Made by a program: the position numbers and the translations under genes. Shown here piece after piece: positions 1 to 4,916 of a DNA stretch of 6,697 nt. Origin of the DNA: an uncultured Burkholderiales bacterium. Its GTDB lineage: Bacteria > Pseudomonadota > Gammaproteobacteria > Burkholderiales > Burkholderiaceae_E. The stretch is taken from NCBI GenBank assembly GCA_903923345.1, contig CAIXXI010000359.1:1-6697 (forward strand), written 5' to 3'. The notes under the pieces were generated by a model. The model searched no databases and was not told the origin of the DNA. It saw only the letters and a list, made by a program, of their open reading frames with translations. The first letter of the stretch is position 1. The number at the start of each line of letters is the position of its first letter.

Positions 1-537
1 GCCGCCACCGAACAGCACCAGCAAGACCACGCCGAGCACGAAGCTGGGAATGGCATAGCCCGCGAGGATCGCGGTTGAGGTCAGCAGATCAAAGCGACTG
101 CCGTGGCGAACCGCCTTGGCAATGCCCAGCGGAATCGAGACCAGATAGGAAATGAAGAAGGTCCAGAGCCCCAGGCTGATCGATACCGGGAGCTTCTCCT
201 TGACCAGCTCCCAGACCGACTTGTGATGAAAGTAGCTGGTGCCCAGATCAAAGCGGGCGAAACGTTTGATCATCTCCCAGAAACGGATGTGGGCAGGTTT
301 GTCGAAACCATAGAGCTCACGGATCTCCTTGAGCTTGGCCTCGTCAACGCCCTGACGCCCGCGATAGGTGTTGTCGCTGGTCGCGACCTCACCGGCACCG
401 CCGCGCCCGCGCAACTCCTGGACCAACTGCTCGACCGGGCCGCCCGGCACGAACTGCATCACCGCAAAGGTGAGCAACAGGATGCCGAACAGAGTGGGCA
501 CCATGAGCAGAACGCGTTTGACGATGTAGGCCAGCAT
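1..537 (-). CDS. yejB: YejB-type peptide ABC transporter permease (partial, N-terminal half)
   Basis: Inner-membrane permease subunit of a YejABEF-type oligopeptide importer; the E. coli system takes up microcin C and other peptides. The reading frame is open from an ATG at 537 to the window edge, giving 179 residues, about half of the roughly 360 usual for YejB. The N-terminus (MLAYIVKRVLLMVPTLFGIL) is the classic start of a DppB/OppB-like permease. Visible membrane segments are at about residues 9-29, 117-140 and 156-178. Between the first two lies the long periplasmic stretch with YGFDKP (76-81), FDLGTSY (96-102) and KLPVSISLGLW (115-125), which fit YejB. The EAA loop that contacts the ATPase would lie beyond the edge. 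The ATG sits 2 nt after the yejA stop with no clear Shine-Dalgarno, so translation is probably coupled to yejA. Subfamily assignment is by residue pattern plus the adjacent YejA. Confidence 0.94.
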   Translation of the reverse strand, partial: MLAYIVKRVLLMVPTLFGILLLTFAVMQFVPGGPVEQLVQELRGRGGAGEVATSDNTYRGRQGVDEAKLKEIRELYGFDKPAHIRFWEMIKRFARFDLGTSYFHHKSVWELVKEKLPVSISLGLWTFFISYLVSIPLGIAKAVRHGSRFDLLTSTAILAGYAIPSFVLGVVLLVLFGGG

Positions 538-539
538 GA

Positions 540-2435
540 TCAGCGAGACACCGTTGTCTGAGCCGCAGGCGACTGGGCCTCGGGCTTACGCCACCAGCTC
601 TTGAGCACCCAGCTCTGCGGGGTGTAGTACTTGGGCAGCGTCTCGGGGTGGGCGAGCGTGTTGCGATAGGCGACGCGGTGGTTGGCCGAATAAAAATGCG
701 GCACCAGATACCAGCCGTGGCGCAACACCCGGTCAAGGGCCCGGGCGGTGGCGACCAGTTCTTCGCGGCTGCTGCTGGCCAGAAGGTGCTGGATCAGCGC
801 ATCGACTGCCGGGTCCTTGATGCCGGGTGCGTTGTCGGACCCTTTTTCATCAGCCGCCTGGCTGGAGAACCGCTCCAGCAGCTCGTTTCCAGGCGTCTGA
901 CTGGCCGGCATCGAGATCACGGTCACATCAAAATCGAAATCATCCAAGCGCTTCTGGAAGAGCACCGGATCGGTGACCCGCAAGTTCGCACGGATGCCCA
1001 GCTTCTCGAGGTTGCGCACCCAGGGCACCGCGATGCGTTCCAGGGCCTTGGAGTAGGACAGCACTTCGAAACTGAAGGCCTCGCCCTTGTCGTTGCGCAG
1101 CACGCCGTCATCGGCCACGTTCCAGCCGGCTTGCCGAAGCAGCGCCAATGCCGTGCGCAGGTTGTCGCGAAGGGTGCGGGGCGCAACCGTATCAGGCGGC
1201 ATTGGCACCTCGCCAAACACTTCGGGCGGCAGCTTGGATCGGAGCGGCTCGAGCAGCGCGAGTTCATCCGGACCCGGGCGGCCCGTGGCCTGCATCTCGC
1301 TGTTGGTGAAATAACTCGGACTGCGCAGGTACTGCCCGTAGAAGACCTGGCGGTTCATCCATTCGAAGTCGAAGGCCTGGGCGAGTGCCAGGCGCACGCG
1401 CGGGTCGGCAAACATCGCACGGCGGGTATTGAGCGCAAAGCCCTGGATGCCGGCACTGTTGGCATGGACGAATTCGCGCTTGGTGATCTCGCCCGATCGG
1501 TACTTCGGGCCGACATGGCCGCGCGCCCAGTTCTTGGCTGAATTCTCGGCGATCCAGTCGAACTGGCCGGCCTTGAAGCCTTCGAGCCGCGCGACTTCGT
1601 CCTTGAAATAGGTGTAGGTGATGCGATCGAAATTGAACATGCCACGGCGCACGGGGAGGTCCCGCGCCCAATAGTCATCCCGGCGGCGATAGGTGATCGT
1701 CTTGCCCCAGTCTGCGCGATCCAGTGCATACGGCCCGCTGGCGATCGGTGGCTCCTGCACGATCTGGTCAAAGGGCTTGCCTGCGCCCCACTTCCGGGAG
1801 AACACCGGCAGCGAGCCGAGGATCATGTGCAACTCATGGTTGCGTCGCTTGAAATCGAAGCGCACGGTGCGCTCATCGGGCGTGCTGACCGATTTCACAT
1901 CGCCATACAGATTCTTGAATCTTGGATGGGCCTGTCGGCTCATCAGCATCTCGAAGCTGTGGCGCACATCGGCGGCAAGGATCGGGTCACCGTTGGAGAA
2001 CCGGGCGCGCGGATCGAGCCGGAAAGTGATGGACAGGCCATCGGGTGCGAAGCTCATGCTCTGAGCGATGAGCCCATAGACCGAGAAGGGCTCGTCGTCG
2101 CTTTGCTCGGTCAGGGTGTCGAACATCAGCGGCCCAACGCCAGCGGCCACCACACCCTTCAAGGTGAAGGGATTGAGTTTGTCGAAGGAGCCAAAGCCAT
2201 CGAGGGTCAGCGTTCCACCCCGCGGCGCATCCGGATTGACGTAGCGAAAGGCCTCGAAGTCAGGCGGATAGGCGGGCTGCGCACCCCAGGCCATCGCATG
2301 GCTGAAGGTTTGAGCCCAGCAGGCTGAGGACAGGGCCGCAAGCACCAGCGCGACAAGACTGCACGAACGACCCACCGCTGCGACCCGCAAGGCCGCGCGA
2401 ACAGCCTGCTGCGCGCATCGTGAGACAATCGTCAT
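540..2435 (-). CDS. yejA: YejA-type periplasmic peptide-binding protein of ABC importer
   Basis: Periplasmic solute-binding protein (SBP_bac_5 family) that captures oligopeptides and delivers them to the YejBE permease. It has 631 residues, against about 600 for E. coli YejA. A basic N-region followed by a hydrophobic core (about residues 25-38) and SACWA|QTFSH suggests a Sec signal peptide cleaved near residue 41. The N-region is unusually long (about 24 residues), so an in-frame GTG at codon 21 is a possible alternative start; neither has a good ribosome binding site. Family marks in order: YGLIAQS (120-126), ARFSNGDPI (144-152), ASGPYAL (232-238), FALNTRRAMFADPRVRLAL (333-351), AFDFEWMNRQVFYGQYLRS (354-372), SYFTNSEM (374-381), and the C-terminal WYLVPHFYS (575-583). 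The AFDFEW and FxNSE stretches are typical of YejA rather than DppA or OppA. It is first in an operon with yejB 2 nt downstream and is divergent from fabI. The ligand cannot be read from sequence; small peptides are inferred. Confidence 0.94.
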   Translation of the reverse strand: MTIVSRCAQQAVRAALRVAAVGRSCSLVALVLAALSSACWAQTFSHAMAWGAQPAYPPDFEAFRYVNPDAPRGGTLTLDGFGSFDKLNPFTLKGVVAAGVGPLMFDTLTEQSDDEPFSVYGLIAQSMSFAPDGLSITFRLDPRARFSNGDPILAADVRHSFEMLMSRQAHPRFKNLYGDVKSVSTPDERTVRFDFKRRNHELHMILGSLPVFSRKWGAGKPFDQIVQEPPIASGPYALDRADWGKTITYRRRDDYWARDLPVRRGMFNFDRITYTYFKDEVARLEGFKAGQFDWIAENSAKNWARGHVGPKYRSGEITKREFVHANSAGIQGFALNTRRAMFADPRVRLALAQAFDFEWMNRQVFYGQYLRSPSYFTNSEMQATGRPGPDELALLEPLRSKLPPEVFGEVPMPPDTVAPRTLRDNLRTALALLRQAGWNVADDGVLRNDKGEAFSFEVLSYSKALERIAVPWVRNLEKLGIRANLRVTDPVLFQKRLDDFDFDVTVISMPASQTPGNELLERFSSQAADEKGSDNAPGIKDPAVDALIQHLLASSSREELVATARALDRVLRHGWYLVPHFYSANHRVAYRNTLAHPETLPKYYTPQSWVLKSWWRKPEAQSPAAQTTVSR

Positions 2436-2442
2436 CGGAAAA

Positions 2443-2448
2443 ATTCTA
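2443..2448 (-). promoter_or_regulatory. Possible -10 box for yejA (TAGAAT)
   Basis: On the minus strand TAGAAT matches the sigma-70 -10 consensus at 5 of 6 positions and lies 7 nt before the yejA ATG. If used, transcription would start at or next to the A of the start codon, giving a leaderless or nearly leaderless mRNA. This would fit the absence of a Shine-Dalgarno before that ATG. No good -35 is found at 16-18 nt: TTGCCA at 2473-2478 is 24 nt away, too far. The call is an inference from pattern only. Confidence 0.3.
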
Positions 2449-2450
2449 GC

Positions 2451-2454
2451 GGAG
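2451..2454 (+). promoter_or_regulatory. Ribosome binding site of fabI (GGAG)
   Basis: GGAG followed by 7 nt and the ATG at 2462. The spacing is ideal, and this fixes the fabI start, which also matches the usual FabI N-terminus. Confidence 0.8.
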
Positions 2455-2461
2455 AAACCGG

Positions 2462-3247
2462 ATGTTCCTGGCTGGCAAACGCATTCTGATCATGGGCCTT
2501 CTGTCGAACCGATCCATCGCCTACGGGATCGCCAAGGCCTGTCGCGCTCAGGGCGCAGACCTGGCCTTCACGTATCAGAACGACCGATTCCGCGACCGTA
2601 TCACTGAAATGGCCGCTGAATTCGACTCCGATGCGGTCTTCCCCTGCGATGTCGCCGAAGACGAACAGATCGATGCCTTGTTTGCCTCGCTCGCTCAGCG
2701 CTGGGACGGGCTCGATGGCGTGGTGCACGCGATTGCCTTCGCCCCCCGCGAAGCGATCACCGGCGACCTCTACGACGGACTCTCCCGAGAGGCCTTTCGC
2801 CAGGCGCACGATGTGTCGGCCTACAGTTTTGCGGCAGTGGGCAAGGCGGCCCGCCCACTGATGGCCGGCCGACAGGGCGCACTCGTGACCCTGAGCTATC
2901 TCGGTGCGGTGCGTGCGGTGCCCAACTACAACGTCATGGGCATGGCCAAGGCTTCGCTGGAAGCCACCGTGCGCTACATGGCCAGCAGCCTGGGCCCGCA
3001 GGGCACTCGGGTCAACGGCATCTCGGCAGGACCGATCAAGACACTGGCCGCATCCGGCATCAAGGGATTTTCCAAGCTGCTGGATTTCGCCGAGCAGCAC
3101 GCGCCGCTGCGCCGCAATGTGAGCACCGAAGAGGTCGGCAATGTGGCGGCCTTCATGCTGTCCGATCTGGCCTCGGGCATCACCGGTGAAATCACCTATG
3201 TCGACGCCGGCTTCTCGATTGGCGTGCCCGGCATGGCCGGCGAGTGA
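2462..3247 (+). CDS. fabI: Enoyl-[acyl-carrier-protein] reductase (NADH), FabI
   Basis: Catalyses the last step of each cycle of type II fatty acid elongation in the cytoplasm, reducing trans-2-enoyl-ACP with NADH. It is normally a homotetramer of the short-chain dehydrogenase superfamily. It has 261 residues, the usual length (E. coli 262). The N-terminal nucleotide-binding segment GLLSNRSIAYG (12-22) is the FabI form of the Rossmann glycine motif. CDVAED (62-67) follows, then HAIAFAP (89-95). The active-site pattern is complete: SYLGA with Tyr146, then Tyr156 and Lys163 in NYNVMGMAK, the Tyr-x6-Lys spacing of FabI, and SAGPIKTLAASGIKGF (188-203) for the substrate-binding loop. The position equivalent to E. 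coli Gly93, in the triclosan-binding region, is Ala92 here. Overall similarity is highest to betaproteobacterial FabI. It has a good ribosome binding site, is divergent from yejA, and is followed after 78 nt by the hydrolase gene, so it may be single or lead that operon. Confidence 0.98.
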   Translation: MFLAGKRILIMGLLSNRSIAYGIAKACRAQGADLAFTYQNDRFRDRITEMAAEFDSDAVFPCDVAEDEQIDALFASLAQRWDGLDGVVHAIAFAPREAITGDLYDGLSREAFRQAHDVSAYSFAAVGKAARPLMAGRQGALVTLSYLGAVRAVPNYNVMGMAKASLEATVRYMASSLGPQGTRVNGISAGPIKTLAASGIKGFSKLLDFAEQHAPLRRNVSTEEVGNVAAFMLSDLASGITGEITYVDAGFSIGVPGMAGE

Positions 3248-3269
3248 GCCCGACGCAGCCGAAGGTCCC

Positions 3270-3311
3270 GATCAGCCTCGCGCAGTTCAGTTCGCGCGCG
3301 GCGCAGTGATC
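3270..3311 (+). other. Predicted hairpin in the fabI-hydrolase gap
   Basis: The 78-nt gap contains a sizeable inverted repeat. GCCTCGCGC (3275-3283) pairs with GCGCGCGGC (3294-3302) with one U-C mismatch, around a 10-nt loop that is a tandem AGTTC AGTTC. An outer GATCA (3270-3274) pairs with TGATC (3307-3311) across a 4-nt bulge. The sequence after it (CGCTTTGGGTTTG) is not a true U-run, so a classic intrinsic terminator is doubtful. It could be an attenuator, an RNA-processing or stability element, or a structure masking the start of the hydrolase gene 15 nt downstream. Pairing was worked out by eye and no folding energy was computed. Confidence 0.45.
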
Positions 3312-3325
3312 GCTTTGGGTTTGCG

Positions 3326-4228
3326 ATGAGGGTCGAACTGCCGCACGGGCTGGGCATTGAATACCAGGACGAAGGGCCAAAAAGCGGGCCGGTGATCCTG
3401 ATGATCATGGGCCTGGGGATGCAACTGACCGCCTGGCCTCGCACCCTGATCGAGGGCCTGCACGACCACGGATTCAGGACACTGCGCTTCGACAACCGGG
3501 ATGCCGGCCTGTCGGATCGCGTCGTCGACCGGGCGCGCCTGGACATTCGGGCTGAAGCCATGCGGTCGATGATCGGGCTGGGCGCCCGATCGCCCTACTC
3601 ACTGCAGGACATGGCCCAGGACGCACTGGGCCTGATGAATGCCCTGATGATTGATCGGGCGCATGTGGTGGGCGTGTCGATGGGGGGCATGATCGGTCAG
3701 GTGCTGGCTGCTGAGTCCGGCCAGCGGGTCCGCTCACTGACCTCGATCATGTCCTCGAGCGGTGCGCCACGCTTTCGCTTTCACTGGACCCCAGCCACAC
3801 GCGCCGTGCTGACGCCACCACCCAGAGCGGCCGATGAAGAAGCCATCCTCGATCACATGGAGCATATCTGGCACGTGATCGGCAGCCCCGGAATGCAGCC
3901 ACCGCCCGCGGTGTTGCGCGAACGCCTGCGCGCCGAGTTGCGTCGGGCAAACACGCCCGGGGGCACGATGCGACAGATGCTGGCGGTCATGGCCAGCGCC
4001 GACAGACGCACCTTGCTCAAGCGAATCGAAGTGCCCACGCTGGTCATGCACGGCGAAGTCGACCCGCTGATACCGATTGCAGCAGGCCGCGACACCGCCG
4101 CCCATGTGCGGGGTGCGCGATTCATCTCGATCCCCGGCATGGGCCACGACCTGCCCGATCCGCTCATTTCGGCCGTGCTCGCGGACATCGCGGCTCACTG
4201 CCGTGCAGCCGACTCGCAGGCAGCCTGA
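3326..4228 (+). CDS. Alpha/beta-hydrolase (esterase-like), substrate unknown
   Basis: Cytoplasmic alpha/beta-hydrolase fold enzyme of 300 residues, probably an esterase or thioesterase-like hydrolase; the substrate cannot be told. A full catalytic triad is visible: nucleophile Ser118 in GVSMGG (116-121), acid Asp246 in MHGEVDPLIP (241-250) and His274 in GMGHDLP (271-277). The oxyanion region is IMGLGMQ (27-33), followed by FDNRDAGLS (55-63), a motif of the RdmC/aclacinomycin-methylesterase-like group. Residues about 147-225 form the variable cap. There is no signal peptide or membrane segment. The ATG at 3326 is the only plausible start in its frame after fabI and gives the usual family N-terminus (LPHGLGIEYQDEG). 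It lacks a clear Shine-Dalgarno and follows a hairpin. Its TGA overlaps the ATG of the next gene by one base (TGATG), implying translational coupling with the ABC exporter and a shared role. Members of this family are common and poorly characterised. Confidence 0.93.
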   Translation: MRVELPHGLGIEYQDEGPKSGPVILMIMGLGMQLTAWPRTLIEGLHDHGFRTLRFDNRDAGLSDRVVDRARLDIRAEAMRSMIGLGARSPYSLQDMAQDALGLMNALMIDRAHVVGVSMGGMIGQVLAAESGQRVRSLTSIMSSSGAPRFRFHWTPATRAVLTPPPRAADEEAILDHMEHIWHVIGSPGMQPPPAVLRERLRAELRRANTPGGTMRQMLAVMASADRRTLLKRIEVPTLVMHGEVDPLIPIAAGRDTAAHVRGARFISIPGMGHDLPDPLISAVLADIAAHCRAADSQAA

Positions 4229-4902
4229 TGAGTGCGCCAGCAGTCGAAATCTCCGGGCTGACCAAGCGTTTTGGCACGGATCGCGAAGTCCTCTCGAACC
4301 TGTCGGTGCGAATCGAAGCCGGCGAGCGAGTGGCTTTGCTGGGTGAATCGGGGGTGGGCAAATCAACCCTGCTCAACCTGATCGCCGGGCTTGAGCGTCC
4401 TGATTCCGGCGAGATCAGACTGGGCGGTGTTGCGATCGATTCACTCGACGAGGCAGACGCTGCGCGCTTGCGCGCTCGGGAGGTGGGCTTCGTGTTTCAG
4501 GCCTTCCACCTGATCGCACACCTGCGGCTGTGGCAGAACGTGGCCATCCCACTGCTGCTCAATGGCGTCGAGGTCAATGCGGCCCGCGAACAGGCGGTCG
4601 GGATGCTGTCGCGTCTGGGGCTTGGGGCGCGCAGTCAGGCCATGCCGCGCGAACTGTCGGGCGGCGAACAGCAACGCGTGGCGCTGGCTCGTGCGCTGGT
4701 GCATCGGCCCCGACTGATTCTGGCCGATGAACCGACCGGCAACCTCGACCCCCAGACCGCTGCCCGCGCGCTGGCCCTGATCGAGGAACAGGTGCGCGAA
4801 CATGGGATGGCGCTGCTGATGGTGACCCACTCCGAGCAGGCGGCGGCCATCGCCCAGCGCCGTCTTCGCCTGAGCCCCAGCGGCCTGAGCAGCGAGCCAT
4901 GA
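4228..4902 (+). CDS. LolD/YbbA-type ABC transporter ATP-binding protein
   Basis: Cytoplasmic ATPase of 224 residues that drives an FtsX-type (MacB/LolCDE/YbbAP, type VII) ABC system. All nucleotide-binding elements are intact: Walker A GESGVGKST (39-47), Q-loop Gln91 in FVFQAF, signature LSGGEQQR (143-150), Walker B LILADE (163-168) with catalytic Glu168, D-loop NLD (172-174) and switch His201 in VTHSEQ. Length and the short C-terminus match LolD (about 230) and YbbA. The GExGxGKST form of Walker A differs slightly from the more common GSSGSGKST but keeps all key residues. The start overlaps the hydrolase stop (TGATG) and the stop region overlaps an in-frame ATG of the permease gene (ATGA at 4899-4902), so the three genes form one operon. 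LolD itself is less likely because the partner permease is long and single, as in YbbAP, rather than a LolC/LolE type. Substrate unknown. Confidence 0.93.
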   Translation: MSAPAVEISGLTKRFGTDREVLSNLSVRIEAGERVALLGESGVGKSTLLNLIAGLERPDSGEIRLGGVAIDSLDEADAARLRAREVGFVFQAFHLIAHLRLWQNVAIPLLLNGVEVNAAREQAVGMLSRLGLGARSQAMPRELSGGEQQRVALARALVHRPRLILADEPTGNLDPQTAARALALIEEQVREHGMALLMVTHSEQAAAIAQRRLRLSPSGLSSEP

Positions 4903-4905
4903 GTC

Positions 4906-4910
4906 AGGAG
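4906..4910 (+). promoter_or_regulatory. Ribosome binding site of the permease gene (AGGAG)
   Basis: A strong Shine-Dalgarno, 6 nt before the ATG at 4917. It favours that start over the in-frame ATG at 4899, which overlaps the ATPase stop (ATGA) but has no Shine-Dalgarno of its own. Use of 4899 would add six residues (MSQESR). Confidence 0.7.
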
Positions 4911-4916
4911 AGTCGC

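Larger units (their letters stand above)
2436..2461. promoter_or_regulatory. 26-nt divergent yejA/fabI intergenic region
   Basis: This short gap is the only non-coding DNA between the start codons of yejA (minus) and fabI (plus). It holds the fabI ribosome binding site and a minus-strand TAGAAT. It has no room for two independent promoters, so control elements must extend into one or both coding regions. No convincing -35 box or operator palindrome was seen. A weak plus-strand extended -10-like string, TGAGACAAT, lies at 2421-2429 inside the yejA start region and could serve fabI; it matches 4 of 6 positions of the -10 consensus. Confidence 0.5.

Noticed and set aside
103..561. Plus-strand open frame over the yejB region
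   Set aside because: It covers the minus-strand yejB, which has clear permease motifs. The plus-strand translation is Gln/His/Asp-rich without domain marks.
648..1541. Long plus-strand open frame (297 codons) opposite yejA
   Set aside because: Shadow of yejA. The translation is rich in His, Arg, Gly and Gln with no recognisable domain, while the minus strand encodes a clear YejA protein throughout.
2432..3100. Minus-strand open frame (222 codons) opposite fabI
   Set aside because: Antisense shadow of the well-supported fabI gene. It has no family motif and the composition typical of an opposite-strand frame in GC-rich DNA.
3248..3325. Intrinsic terminator after fabI
   Set aside because: A hairpin is present, but it is followed by CGCTTTGGGTTTG rather than a run of T, so it is reported as a hairpin of unknown role, not as a terminator.
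3571..3591. Perfect 8-bp inverted repeat GATCGGGC / GCCCGATC with a 5-nt loop inside the hydrolase gene
   Set aside because: It lies within codons for conserved-length protein sequence. Short GC-rich palindromes of this size arise by chance at this base composition, and no regulatory context is visible.
3734..4366. Minus-strand open frame (210 codons) spanning the hydrolase-ATPase junction
   Set aside because: It runs opposite two genes with intact catalytic motifs and has no recognisable motif of its own.
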